A DNA stretch of 64,000 nucleotides from a bacterium 1XD8-76 (GCA_003611955.1 RAZE01000004.1:124001-188000); one strand, 5' to 3'. Positions 34,744 to 43,988 are shown, numbered from the stretch's first letter. Numbers and translations are program-made. Notes: generated from the sequence alone by a model not told the origin.

Positions 34744-35667
34744 ATGAACAGAGTCAGAAATCAACTTGGACTGTACACTTTGGAAAAAAGAAATGAAATC
34801 TCTGAGAGAACACCTGTAACTGTTGCTGTGCTGGACAGCGGTATCGACCATAAGCATCCGGATTTGACAGGGTCTGTTCTCGCTTTCCGGGATTTTATCG
34901 GAGGAAGAAATACGCCTTATGATGATTACGGGCACGGGACTCATGTGTGTGGAAGTATCGCAGGAAGCGGGAAATCTTCAGAAGGAATCTATGCAGGGAT
35001 TGTGCCGGATGCCCGTTTGATCGTCGGAAAAATTTTGGACAAAAGAGGGGATGGCAGTGTGGAAAAGATGGCTAAGGCAATGGAGTGGATACTGGATGTC
35101 AAAGATATTTACCATATTCGTGTGCTGAACATTTCGATCGGTACCGGAAAAGGATATGAAAAACAGGAATATAACAAGATACGAGAATTGTTAAACGAAG
35201 CCTGGTATCAGGGTATTATGATCATCTGTGCGGCGGGAAACAGCGGACCGGCAAGCGGCAGCATTTCCATGCTTGGAATGAATCGCAACATTATTACAGT
35301 TGGCTGCCATGAAGGACGGGAAAGTTATCGTTTCGGACATCCCTGCCAGCTTTATTCCGGCAGAGGTGAAGTCTCAGATATTTACAGAAAACCTGATATA
35401 GTCGCCCCCGGTACGGAAATCGTCTCCTGCAAGGCGGCTCCATATCGGGGAAAAACAATATTTGACAAGTACTATTGTAAAAAAAGCGGCAGTTCTATGG
35501 CAACCGCCATCGTATCCGGGTGCTGCGCACTGTTTTTCGAGAAGAACCCGGTAGAATCCAATGAATACTGTAAGAGACGTCTGCTGCAGACAGCCCGCAA
35601 CTTAGGCGAAGCCTGGAATCAGCAGGGCTATGGAATGATCGATCCTGTTGCAATGTTATTCTCCTAG
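34744..35667 (+). CDS. Intracellular subtilisin-like serine protease (S8)
   Basis: A 307-residue subtilase with no signal peptide and almost no propeptide, so it is probably cytoplasmic. The catalytic triad is clear: Asp in VAVLDSGIDHKHPDL, His in DDYGHGTHVCGSIAG and Ser in KKSGSSMATAIVSGCCALFF. The oxyanion Asn is in IICAAGNSGPASGSI. The length matches the catalytic core of intracellular serine proteases (about 320). The first residues (NRVRNQLGLYTLEKRN) may act as a short inhibitory segment. Its last 12 bases overlap the end of the convergent leucine-rich protein gene. The substrate is unknown. Confidence 0.9.
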   Translation: MNRVRNQLGLYTLEKRNEISERTPVTVAVLDSGIDHKHPDLTGSVLAFRDFIGGRNTPYDDYGHGTHVCGSIAGSGKSSEGIYAGIVPDARLIVGKILDKRGDGSVEKMAKAMEWILDVKDIYHIRVLNISIGTGKGYEKQEYNKIRELLNEAWYQGIMIICAAGNSGPASGSISMLGMNRNIITVGCHEGRESYRFGHPCQLYSGRGEVSDIYRKPDIVAPGTEIVSCKAAPYRGKTIFDKYYCKKSGSSMATAIVSGCCALFFEKNPVESNEYCKRRLLQTARNLGEAWNQQGYGMIDPVAMLFS

Positions 35668-36501
35668 TGCTCCGGGAACAACACTCTTCACCTCTTCCGG
35701 AAGCACAGGATTTCCCTCACTACCGCGATAGGCAAGCAGTATGCCATCTCCGACAATGAGAAAATCGGAAGAACCTGAATTTTCCGATTCGTTTTCACTC
35801 TCATCTCCTCCCGCCATCCAGTTTTTGAGCCAGAGTGTATGGGAAAAAGCATTCTCTTCGATCGTTGTGACGCTGTCCGGTATCGAAACCTCGGAAAGTG
35901 AATCACAATGATAAAAAGCACCATAGCCGATGCTGGTAACGCCCTCCGGAATCACCACACTGCTCAGATTACTTCTGGCAAAGGCAAACTTCTCGATAGA
36001 CGTTACTCCTCCCGGAAACTCAAATTTCTTCAACATGGCTTCTCTGTAAAAAGCCCACTCGCCGATCTTCCCATTAGATGATGCTTTTGCCGCCTCATTT
36101 TCCACCTTTAAGGCAAATGCATCCATCTCCTGCGGTTCATAATCTCCCTGATACGTTTTCGCATAACTGCCATCCAACAGCACGATAGCACTTCCGTTGA
36201 CGATCGGCACCATCCCCATATTATTTACAGCGGACGTTTCAATTCGATAAAGAAGCCCTTCCTCCGAATCGTCCGCCACGCTGTTTCCGCCGACTTCTGC
36301 GGCTTCCTCTGCCGCTTCCAGTTCTTCCAGGGAGTCCTCCGGTAATTCCTCTGTTGAATCCCCTCCCGACGCAAGAACGGAAACCACATTCTCCTCATCC
36401 GTGATTTCTGTCTCCGCCGCCGCATTTATATTTCTTGCCCCAATCCATACCACAGCGGCCAGAACCAGCACGCCGCAGCCTATCCATACTTTTCTCTTCA
36501 T
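35656..36501 (-). CDS. Secreted BspA-type leucine-rich repeat protein, short
   Basis: A 281-residue protein with an N-terminal signal or anchor segment (MKRKVWIGCGVLVLAAVVWI) and an acidic Glu-rich linker (about 45-80). The C-terminal part has three BspA/LRR_5 units (WAFYREAMLKKFEFPGGVTS, FAFARSNLSSVVIPEGVTSI, GAFYHCDSLSEVSIPDSVTT). The last unit runs directly to the stop codon, so the repeat array may be cut short. No cell-wall sorting motif is present. It follows the large surface protein gene, separated by a terminator. Confidence 0.8.
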   Translation of the reverse strand: MKRKVWIGCGVLVLAAVVWIGARNINAAAETEITDEENVVSVLASGGDSTEELPEDSLEELEAAEEAAEVGGNSVADDSEEGLLYRIETSAVNNMGMVPIVNGSAIVLLDGSYAKTYQGDYEPQEMDAFALKVENEAAKASSNGKIGEWAFYREAMLKKFEFPGGVTSIEKFAFARSNLSSVVIPEGVTSIGYGAFYHCDSLSEVSIPDSVTTIEENAFSHTLWLKNWMAGGDESENESENSGSSDFLIVGDGILLAYRGSEGNPVLPEEVKSVVPGALGE

Positions 36502-36529
36502 ATTTGGCTCCCCATTTTGAAACGTTCAA

Positions 36530-36562
36530 AACAGGAAAGCTGAATGGACCTCCAGCTTTCCC
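36530..36562 (-). terminator. Terminator after the large surface protein gene
   Basis: On the minus strand, a 9-bp stem (36553-36561 with 36534-36542, GGAAAGCTG/CAGCTTTCC) ends with TGTTTTG. It starts about 14 bases after the stop codon. Confidence 0.7.
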
Positions 36563-36574
36563 GTACAAAAATCA

Positions 36575-39500
36575 TCATGCTATCCCAGGATTTGTCTTCT
36601 TATCCTTCTTCAGGAACAATACCGCCGAAAACATTGCCAGGCCAATCGCCAGGAACCATTTCGGATGGATAGCATCTCCTGTCTTCGGCGTGATATCGTA
36701 AGCCCCCTCTGAAAGATTTGCCGTATCTACATAAATCGTATACGGTGAGAAATGCGTCGCCGTAAACGTCACGCAAGGCACACCGTTTACCGTGGTAAAC
36801 CGTGCATTCAATTTCTCCAGATTATTTCCGCCCGTCACTGCACCCACTTTATTATTTCCGCCATACTGCCGCAGTTCATCCGGCAAAGGAAGGGTTACTG
36901 TCACGGAAAGACCATTTGTATCCGTTATCTTCTTTGTGCCCGTCGCGTCGTACAGTGAGATATCCATCGCAAAGTAGTGAACGTTCTCCAGGCTTCCATA
37001 CTCGTTCCGGAGCGCCTCGGCCACTGCCATGGTAGCCTGCCCATCCTCCGTCACCTTGACAACAAAATTATCCGTGGAACCGTTTACCGTTGCCGATGCA
37101 ACATTTGTATCGGAAATACCGGGCCTGCTCACCTGCACCGAGCTTCCGCTGTTGCCTCCGGTATTACTGCTATTACTGCTGGTGTTCGTCTTATTCACCG
37201 AGCCGGTGTTGGAAGCCGGCGACGAGGTTATCGTTCCCGGTGTCCTCCTGGAAGTAATACTGTTGCCGGTCTCACTCTTCACCCTGTAGTTCGCGGTAAC
37301 CGTCAGATTCTTCTTCGGCATGGTAAAGGATGTCGCAGCCATCGTCTTGCTGGCAAAATTCGTATCGCTCTCCGAGGAAGTCCAATTGTAAAACTCATAC
37401 CCTGTATTGGCTGAATTTGCCGCTATTACCACAGTAGTTCCTTCCTCATAAGTACCGGAACCGGAACCGTTTACAACGGTAAGGGTATACTTGGCCTTAT
37501 TGGAATTGTTATTGTCATTATTGCCATTATTGTTATTATTATTGTTGTTGTTATTGTTCCCGTTGTTTCCATCGCCCGGCTTATTCGGATCATTGGGATT
37601 TCCCCCCGGGTTACTTGGATCATTCCCGCTCTGATCCCCGTTATTTCCACCGCCGCTGCTATAGCTCGCCATAAACGTCACATCGCAGGTGATCGGATCA
37701 TAGGGGCTCTGTCCCTGGGGATCCGATAACCATCCTCTGAACGATGCCCCCGGATTCTGAGCCGATGTTGGCGTCTGCGGAATCGGCGTTCTCTTGCCGC
37801 TCATCACATCTTCTTCCATAAGAACCGACAGATTATCGTTTACAAATCGCACATGATAATACGTCACCTCATCGGAGAAAATTGCCGTCACATAATTTTC
37901 TTCCTTGCTTGCAGGCGTATAATTGGCGGGAGACCATCTTGTAAATATCATATCCTTAAATTCAGGATATTTTTCAAAATACGCTGCCCACTCTTCTTCC
38001 GTAGGCTCTTCTACCGCTTCACCTTCTTCGACACGCCGCTCTGCAATTACATTCCCGTTCTCATCCTGGAACACAGTGACGCAGATCATATTAATATAAG
38101 CATCCGAAACCCGCCAGCCATACTTGCTGTATATCTTCGCGCGCTCTTCCGCCGTAGAACCCTTCATCGTCCGAACTTCCACATCATGCTTCACGTTCCC
38201 CGCTTCATCCGAATCATAAAAAGCAAAGTTTGTGAAGATCGTGTACATATTCGGTACGCGCAGCCTGCGCAGCAACGTATCTTTAAACGCAAAATCATCC
38301 ACCCTGGTACAGGTCGGCGGAAGAGATACGTTCCATAGATGATCCGAATCGCTGAAACAGAACTCCGGAATATTTGTAACATTCGAATCCGTCAGATCGA
38401 TCAGCTCCAGATTGTCACAGTTCATAAAAGCTTCTTCCGCAATGCTGTTAATTCCGGCCAGCTCTTTCGCCTCTATATCGGAAGATCCGATACCGTTCTC
38501 AAAAGCGCCTCTCGCTTCCAGACATTGTACAATAGAATCCTTCGTGCCGTTTTCCAGTTGATAGATAATACCGTACTCGCAGAGATAATTGTCGCCTCTG
38601 TTCTGCGCCGGATTACCACCGGATGCAGCCGTCTCGCCCACAAAACCTATTCCTGTCAGCTTCGGAACCGAAGCAAAAGGCCGCTTTCCAATTCCTGCCG
38701 TGCTGCCCGGCAGATAGACACCGGTCAGTTCCGGACAATGGCCAAAGGCGTAATCTCCGATATTTTCTCCGTCCTCTTTCTCCGAAGAGTACATTGTCAC
38801 ACTCTCCAGATTCTTACACCCATAGAAAGTATATGGCTCCAATTCCTCCACATCGTCCATGATAATATTCCGGACAGATGTATTCGCCTTAAAGTTGCCG
38901 GTAATCGAATCCTTTACCGCCGGAACCGTTATGGAATTATTGCCAGCATCTACCTTTGTCTCTTCGGTATTTTCCCTTTCAGCCTCGGAGAACAGTCCGC
39001 TCCGAATGCTCTGAATACCGGGCGGCAATTCAATATTAAACGCTGTCCTTAAGATTCTCATCACATCTTCAGAAGGTTTGGACGATGTGATTTCCCCGTT
39101 TTCATCATACTCCTCGACCAATGTTTCCATATTACTGTCAACATCTGCTTCCGCGTATCCGCTCTCGAGCATTGCCTTTTTCAGAGACTTGTAGTAATCG
39201 TCATTATCCTTATTGGAAGCTGTCGATGCTATCTTTGCCACGTCGATGGTCGGAACCTTCCACACTTCACGCTTGCCATGTGAATAATCCGGATTGCTTC
39301 CTTCTATTTTCCCAGGATTATATCGAACATGAATATTCGTACCGTCGCCGGAACAAAAATCAATATAGGAACGATCCTGGTTCGCATTATTATAGTTGCT
39401 GTCCCACTGCATCGCATACTGGAACGGTATGGACTCCAGATCGATATCACCATAGAAAGTCAGTTCCGTAACAGTGGCTCCGGCCCCCTCCTGCGTTTTG

Positions 39501-41584
39501 AAGGCATCCAGACCGATAGTCTGAATATTGTTCGGCTCCAGGAAAATTACCTCCCTCAAATTATTACAGCCCTTAAAAGCGTTATCTCCTATCACAGTGA
39601 TCGTATTCGGGATCGTAACGGATTTCAGATCCTGATTACCTCTGCCGTCATCACTGAACTCGCTTCCGATAGAAGTGATCGGATATGGTCCGATCTTTGC
39701 TTCTATGATAACCGTTTCCGGCGTGCCGCCCGCAATATCGATATCCAGCAGTTTACCATCCGGACTTACAAGATAGGTATACCGGATCTTATCATCTGTC
39801 TGATCATGAACAATCTTCTCAAAATTTTTGCTGACTCTGTACTGAAACGCAATCTCATGCGCCGCTGTCACGGCATGGATCGCACAGCCGGAATCTTCTC
39901 CGATAAAATAGAAAGTATCTTCCTCATTCTTCCTGACATCCGCCTTGAAGCTTTCCACGTTATATTTGTAGTCCGTATCTTCAAAAGTCGAACCGTACCC
40001 CAGCACATCGATCCATTCCAGAGCTCTGCAGCCCTCAAAGGTGGAATATCGCATCGGCTTTAAAGACGGATTATCCGGCAGCGTCACGAACCTCAGCGAC
40101 GAGCAGTTTTTAAAAGTATTGTACCCGATCGTATTCATGGAAGAGGGCAGCACGATCTCCGTCATGGAACTGCAGTTTTCAAACACGTTCAACCCCACCT
40201 TCGTCAAGCCGGAGGGGGAAGCAAACTGTATATTTTTTAAACTCCTGCAGTCTTTGAATGCCTCATCTCCAATCTCTGCAATGTAGATAGGCAGTGTAAA
40301 ACTCTCTAACGACTGACAGTTTTTGAATACATTCTCCGGCAGCACCTTGACGGTAGCATTACCCGGAAAAGTAAAATTCACCATACTTCTGCAGTCCTCA
40401 AAGGCGGAGGGTCCGATCTCCTGCAGCTGGGAATTTCCCGTGAAAGTAACTGACTTTAAGGACGCACAGTCATAGAAAGAATAGGTATCAATCGCGCGCA
40501 GGGAATCCGGCAGGCTCATCTCCTCGATGGAAGCGCTGGTCGCAATAAATTTTTCCGTCAGATAGGCATCTGCCGGACGCAGTTTCCAGCTCTGCGTCGC
40601 ATTCGGATCCGTGTCAGGTTCCACTCTTCTGGAAGATATGGCTCCGACACCCACACTGTTCAGCCAGCTGTTATCATCGTTCGCCTCAGTATAATATGTA
40701 TTCTGATCACTGTTCGGATGCCTGTTGGCATCACCGCCTGTGAGGATAATGATGTTCGATGTCGCCTCGCTGAATCCTGTCGGCAGATCATAATAGAGAT
40801 AGTTTTCCAATACTCCCGAAGTCGCATCGGTACCCGTACGGTAATAATATTTCAGGTTGCCGGTACTTTTCCAGGCATCCTCCCTCTCGTAACAGGGTTT
40901 CATCTGAAAACGGTAGTATTTTAACGTCTGTGTCCAAGTGTCTGTCGTACCGTCGCTGGAAGTGGATGTAAGCGATTCCGTATAGGTTGGACTGGTCAAA
41001 GCCGTATCCTTCTGCTCGATAAGCGTCGTGCCCTGCACTTCGCTTCCGTCGGCGTTGGCCTTTGTCCAGTCAGGAGAATCTCCTTTTGCCACCGTGGCAG
41101 TCCTCGTATAGGTGACTTCCGTAATTTCTTTATAAAATAATACGTCACCATTCTGATTTGCTGCCGCATAACCGCCTCTGCCGCCCTGGCTCAGAGTATA
41201 CTGCACATAAGCCTCCAGCTGGCTTGGAATCGCAACCCGGCCATTCTGAATGTTGTCCGCCGATCCACGGAGCAGAATCGCCATGTAATCACCGTTTATC
41301 TGTTTGTAGACATACTGAAAGCCGTTGTTTGCGGAAGTATATATCGTATCCGTTTCCAAAATTTCAGGAATAATGGAAGGTCCGGAAAACTTCACATGAT
41401 CCGTATCCTGATACGTCTCCTCTACGGTTCCGGCAAACGCCATAATATCACCGTCGGCTGCCGCCGCATCCGGCACCGGGATCGCCGCCACAACGATCGC
41501 AGAGATCAACAACATCACCGCCGATGTCCTTCTGATCCGTCTCCTCATTTTTCTGTCCAATCTCTTTTTCTTTTTTCCAAACAT
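36575..41584 (-). CDS. Large BspA-type LRR surface protein with TPKTG sorting signal
   Basis: A 1669-residue cell-wall protein. A Lys/Arg-rich signal peptide (about 1-43, cleaved near DAAAADG) is followed by an N-terminal region and several blocks of LRR_5 units (about 350-545, 650-760, 860-1180; for example FEDCRSMVNFTFPGNATVKV and FKNCSSLRFVTLPDNPSLKP). Next come an InlB-B-like module (about 1290-1380), an Asn-rich linker, a Flg_new-type repeat (TLTVVNGSGSGTYEEGTTVV) and a Ser/Thr stalk. The C-terminus has TPKTGD, a hydrophobic helix and KKDKK, a sortase substrate tail. The sortase B gene lies 55 bases upstream and is its probable anchor enzyme. BspA-type proteins serve in adhesion. Confidence 0.9.
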   Translation of the reverse strand: MFGKKKKRLDRKMRRRIRRTSAVMLLISAIVVAAIPVPDAAAADGDIMAFAGTVEETYQDTDHVKFSGPSIIPEILETDTIYTSANNGFQYVYKQINGDYMAILLRGSADNIQNGRVAIPSQLEAYVQYTLSQGGRGGYAAANQNGDVLFYKEITEVTYTRTATVAKGDSPDWTKANADGSEVQGTTLIEQKDTALTSPTYTESLTSTSSDGTTDTWTQTLKYYRFQMKPCYEREDAWKSTGNLKYYYRTGTDATSGVLENYLYYDLPTGFSEATSNIIILTGGDANRHPNSDQNTYYTEANDDNSWLNSVGVGAISSRRVEPDTDPNATQSWKLRPADAYLTEKFIATSASIEEMSLPDSLRAIDTYSFYDCASLKSVTFTGNSQLQEIGPSAFEDCRSMVNFTFPGNATVKVLPENVFKNCQSLESFTLPIYIAEIGDEAFKDCRSLKNIQFASPSGLTKVGLNVFENCSSMTEIVLPSSMNTIGYNTFKNCSSLRFVTLPDNPSLKPMRYSTFEGCRALEWIDVLGYGSTFEDTDYKYNVESFKADVRKNEEDTFYFIGEDSGCAIHAVTAAHEIAFQYRVSKNFEKIVHDQTDDKIRYTYLVSPDGKLLDIDIAGGTPETVIIEAKIGPYPITSIGSEFSDDGRGNQDLKSVTIPNTITVIGDNAFKGCNNLREVIFLEPNNIQTIGLDAFKTQEGAGATVTELTFYGDIDLESIPFQYAMQWDSNYNNANQDRSYIDFCSGDGTNIHVRYNPGKIEGSNPDYSHGKREVWKVPTIDVAKIASTASNKDNDDYYKSLKKAMLESGYAEADVDSNMETLVEEYDENGEITSSKPSEDVMRILRTAFNIELPPGIQSIRSGLFSEAERENTEETKVDAGNNSITVPAVKDSITGNFKANTSVRNIIMDDVEELEPYTFYGCKNLESVTMYSSEKEDGENIGDYAFGHCPELTGVYLPGSTAGIGKRPFASVPKLTGIGFVGETAASGGNPAQNRGDNYLCEYGIIYQLENGTKDSIVQCLEARGAFENGIGSSDIEAKELAGINSIAEEAFMNCDNLELIDLTDSNVTNIPEFCFSDSDHLWNVSLPPTCTRVDDFAFKDTLLRRLRVPNMYTIFTNFAFYDSDEAGNVKHDVEVRTMKGSTAEERAKIYSKYGWRVSDAYINMICVTVFQDENGNVIAERRVEEGEAVEEPTEEEWAAYFEKYPEFKDMIFTRWSPANYTPASKEENYVTAIFSDEVTYYHVRFVNDNLSVLMEEDVMSGKRTPIPQTPTSAQNPGASFRGWLSDPQGQSPYDPITCDVTFMASYSSGGGNNGDQSGNDPSNPGGNPNDPNKPGDGNNGNNNNNNNNNNNGNNDNNNSNKAKYTLTVVNGSGSGTYEEGTTVVIAANSANTGYEFYNWTSSESDTNFASKTMAATSFTMPKKNLTVTANYRVKSETGNSITSRRTPGTITSSPASNTGSVNKTNTSSNSSNTGGNSGSSVQVSRPGISDTNVASATVNGSTDNFVVKVTEDGQATMAVAEALRNEYGSLENVHYFAMDISLYDATGTKKITDTNGLSVTVTLPLPDELRQYGGNNKVGAVTGGNNLEKLNARFTTVNGVPCVTFTATHFSPYTIYVDTANLSEGAYDITPKTGDAIHPKWFLAIGLAMFSAVLFLKKDKKTNPGIA
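37500..37575 (-). repeat. Asparagine-codon microsatellite in the surface protein gene
   Basis: A run of AAT/AAC codons (seen on the plus strand as TTATTGTTATTATTATTG and similar) codes for an Asn-rich linker of about 20 residues broken by Gly and Asp. Trinucleotide slippage here would change linker length without shifting the frame. Confidence 0.8.
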
Positions 41585-41639
41585 AAAAATCTACCTTCTT
41601 CTGTCATTTTATTTTGGCAACACCAATCTCTGATTTATC

Positions 41640-42506
41640 TTATGCGATTCTGACTCCAACGACCACAAAACGTCCCTCCGCCCCCTGGGAACGATCGCAG
41701 GTGGAGAGCGTTACAAGTTCATCGCCGTACACCGGCGTAATCCCCGTATCGTACAGGGACATCTGCGCCATCGCCGCCATATTGGAGTTGAATTCCTCCT
41801 CGGAATTGGCGTCTATAAACTGATAATATTTAAACGCTATTTCATCTTCGGGAAGCACCTGTGCCTGAAAAACATAAACAACCTGATAAGTCCCTTTTTC
41901 ATATATCGTATCAAACTGGAACGTCTGATGCTTTTGATAAAAGGACTCATCGGCATATTTGTCAAGGCTTCCAAACATGGCTCCCGACTTCATATGATGC
42001 CCGTAAATGATCAGATTTGTGGAACGGTCGACCACGTCACAGTCCTTATCCATAAAGATACAGCCGTTTTTGTCGTAATTCTGGTCAAAATCATGATCCA
42101 GATAATACTCATTGTCCACAGTCTGCATAACCGGGTAATCTATATTTATATCGGCGATTTTAACCCAACCGATTAGCTTTTTATTCTTATTATATAAAAT
42201 TTCGTACTCCGGAAGAACATCCGGCACTTCTATATCGCCTGTTTTATGTATGACAAGCTCTTCCTTTTTGTCCGCTGTCTTTTTCCCGCCGCTTTCTTTG
42301 AGCTGCGCCCAGTTTTCACTTTCACTCTGCGTCCTGCGGTTCATATAGGTATACACCGAAAAATAGCCAATACAGCAGGTTGCAACAACAATACACAGAG
42401 CGATCAGTCTTCTTCTTCTCTTTTCGCGCCTTTGCAGCTCTCTTGCCACTGCAGCTCTCAGCTTCTCATCTTCTATATCCTGCAGTCTGCCCATTTCTGC
42501 CCACAC
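41640..42506 (-). CDS. srtB: Class B sortase
   Basis: A 288-residue membrane-anchored transpeptidase. A cytoplasmic charged head (about 1-33) and a membrane helix (about 34-53, LIALCIVVATCCIGYFSVY) precede the sortase fold. The catalytic His is in LIIYGHHMKSGAMFGSLDKY, the Cys in LVTLSTCDRSQ and the Arg in GRFVVVGV, with the long SrtB-type helix around DANSEEEFNSNMAAM. Clostridial SrtB enzymes act on (S/N/P)PxTG-like motifs, which fits the TPKTG of the next gene. The start is a GTG at 42506 with AAGGAG close by; ATG 42494 is the alternative. Confidence 0.93.
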   Translation of the reverse strand: MWAEMGRLQDIEDEKLRAAVARELQRREKRRRRLIALCIVVATCCIGYFSVYTYMNRRTQSESENWAQLKESGGKKTADKKEELVIHKTGDIEVPDVLPEYEILYNKNKKLIGWVKIADINIDYPVMQTVDNEYYLDHDFDQNYDKNGCIFMDKDCDVVDRSTNLIIYGHHMKSGAMFGSLDKYADESFYQKHQTFQFDTIYEKGTYQVVYVFQAQVLPEDEIAFKYYQFIDANSEEEFNSNMAAMAQMSLYDTGITPVYGDELVTLSTCDRSQGAEGRFVVVGVRIA

Positions 42507-42655
42507 TCATCTCCTTCCACTTTCTATTTTACTATATCTTGCCCGAAATGCAAGTGTTTTTACCATATCTGGTAAAACAAATAATTCCAAAATACGAACC
42601 CTTTCTCTCTCCCCGCATATGATAAACCATAATCAAACAAATGGAGGTAACTATC

Positions 42656-42889
42656 ATGAGCGACTTAACAGCTACAAACTGCGGATGCGGTAATGTGAGC
42701 GGAAACGGATGCGGCTTCGGCAACAACTGGTGCTGGATTCTCATTCTCCTGCTTTTCTGTGGCGGCAATAATGACGATTGCGGGTGCGGCGGAAGCGGCT
42801 TCGGCTTCGGCGGAAACGGCGGCTGCGACTGCATCATCTGGATCTTATTGCTGTCATGCCTTTGCGGCAATGGCAACGGATTCTGCTAA
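42656..42889 (+). CDS. Gly/Cys-rich mini-protein (chorion-class high-cysteine type)
   Basis: A 77-residue protein dominated by Gly, Cys and Asn with two hydrophobic patches (WCWILILLLFC and CIIWILLLSCLC). Similar small proteins in Clostridia are annotated as chorion-class high-cysteine proteins; no function is established. About 13 cysteines and alternation of polar GNG/CGCG segments with hydrophobic ones suggest a membrane-associated, metal-binding or cross-linked product. GGAGGT stands 8 bases before ATG 42656, a very strong translation start, so high expression is likely. Two unknown genes follow on the same strand. Confidence 0.75.
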   Translation: MSDLTATNCGCGNVSGNGCGFGNNWCWILILLLFCGGNNDDCGCGGSGFGFGGNGGCDCIIWILLLSCLCGNGNGFC

Positions 42890-43024
42890 AGCAGACAGAC
42901 GGGGCGGCTTTCAGGGCTGCCCTGTACTTGATTAGCCTGTTTCTCCCGCATTCGCCGTGGCATCAGGTATAAAGCATATTTGTGACGCATAGATTGATAT
43001 AAGATTTTCAGACGGGAGCAAGCT

Positions 43025-43567
43025 TTGTGTAATTCCATGGAAACGATAAAAAACGAACAAATATATGCCTTTGACAGTTTGTATACGACCAACCATATCC
43101 AAATGCTGAAGATACTGTTACCATGTTTAAATCCTCCCCTTCAAAAAAACCTGGCATTATACATTAAATTTCTGGAGCTTCGTTACACAATATCGTTTCT
43201 GAATACACACCCTTATGTCATCAGCGGATGCGGTTTCGATAAAGAACACCGGGGACAGGATATTCCGATTCAGGATATCCTCCCCTATCTCACGCCACAG
43301 GAAGCTGAAAATTTCCGGCAGCTTCAAAAGAGCATGGACATGATGAAGCAATTCTCCAATATGCAGAAAAACATGGAAGCGTTGAAGGGTATTCTTCCCG
43401 AAGGTATGGATATGGAGGCACTGTTTCAGAACAGGAAGTCTGACGGAAACGATATTTTTCAAAATATGATGCAGGGAAACTCTTCCGGTGATGTCATGAA
43501 AAATATGATGTCGGATTCCCAAAAAGAACTCTACGAAAAATTTAATGAACGATTTCAGAATCTATAA
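43025..43567 (+). CDS. Hypothetical protein, Met-rich C-terminus
   Basis: A 180-residue protein I do not recognise. The N-terminal half is helical with a semi-hydrophobic stretch (LKILLPCLNPPLQKNLALYI, then KFLELRYTISFL). The C-terminal half is rich in Met, Gln and Asn (SMDMMKQFSNMQKNMEALKG, FQNMMQGNSSGDVMKNMM). No signal peptide is seen. The start is most likely TTG 43025, since GGGAG lies 6 bases before it; ATG 43037 lacks a well-placed site. It lies 135 bases after the Cys-rich gene and 31 bases before the next one. Confidence 0.65.
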   Translation: MCNSMETIKNEQIYAFDSLYTTNHIQMLKILLPCLNPPLQKNLALYIKFLELRYTISFLNTHPYVISGCGFDKEHRGQDIPIQDILPYLTPQEAENFRQLQKSMDMMKQFSNMQKNMEALKGILPEGMDMEALFQNRKSDGNDIFQNMMQGNSSGDVMKNMMSDSQKELYEKFNERFQNL

Positions 43568-43598
43568 CAAAATATCTGCAATTTAAGAAAGGATCACT

Positions 43599-43907
43599 AT
43601 GGGCAGCACAGCAGACAATTCAAACGAATATTTATCCTCCGGCGAATGGACCCGTGACAAAGCGCTCTCCCACATTCCGCATGCCAAACTGGAATTTCTA
43701 CAGATCATGCTCTTTGAAAGCCGCAAACTGAAACAGGATGAAATGCTTCCTTTTTTCATGTCGGTCATCAAGGTGAGCCGCGACAAAAACATTACTTTCA
43801 CGGAAGCGGAAATGGACTCTATTTTAGAGGTGCTGAAAGAACATTCTTCCCCTGAGGAACTGACACGCATGAATCAGATCATGCAGATGCGCAGATCCCT
43901 GAACTGA
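43599..43907 (+). CDS. Hypothetical small helical protein
   Basis: A 102-residue, mainly helical protein of unknown family. Readable pieces are SSGEWTRDKALSHIPHAKLE, LQIMLFESRKLKQDEMLPFF and FTEAEMDSILEVLKEHSSPE. AAGAAAGGATC precedes the ATG. It has no membrane segment or known motif. It follows the Met-rich hypothetical gene by 31 bases and is probably cotranscribed with it, suggesting a joint function. An inverted repeat after the stop closes the unit. Confidence 0.65.
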   Translation: MGSTADNSNEYLSSGEWTRDKALSHIPHAKLEFLQIMLFESRKLKQDEMLPFFMSVIKVSRDKNITFTEAEMDSILEVLKEHSSPEELTRMNQIMQMRRSLN

Positions 43908-43931
43908 TTCATGGTGCACTATGCCTTTACA

Positions 43932-43974
43932 CTGAAACTGCCGCATCGAATACTATTCCGTGCGGCAGTTTCAG
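43932..43974. terminator. 14-bp inverted repeat between convergent genes
   Basis: A perfect 14-bp stem (CTGAAACTGCCGCA at 43932-43945 and its complement at 43961-43974) with a 15-base loop lies between the hypothetical gene (+) and leuS (-). It probably acts as a bidirectional terminator, although no T-run follows on either strand. Confidence 0.6.
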
Positions 43975-43988
43975 CATATAATTATCTG

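Noticed and set aside
42893-42940. GGGCGGC/GCTGCCC hairpin after the Cys-rich gene
   Set aside because: Could slow RNA polymerase, but the stem is short and no T-run follows, so it is not called as a terminator.
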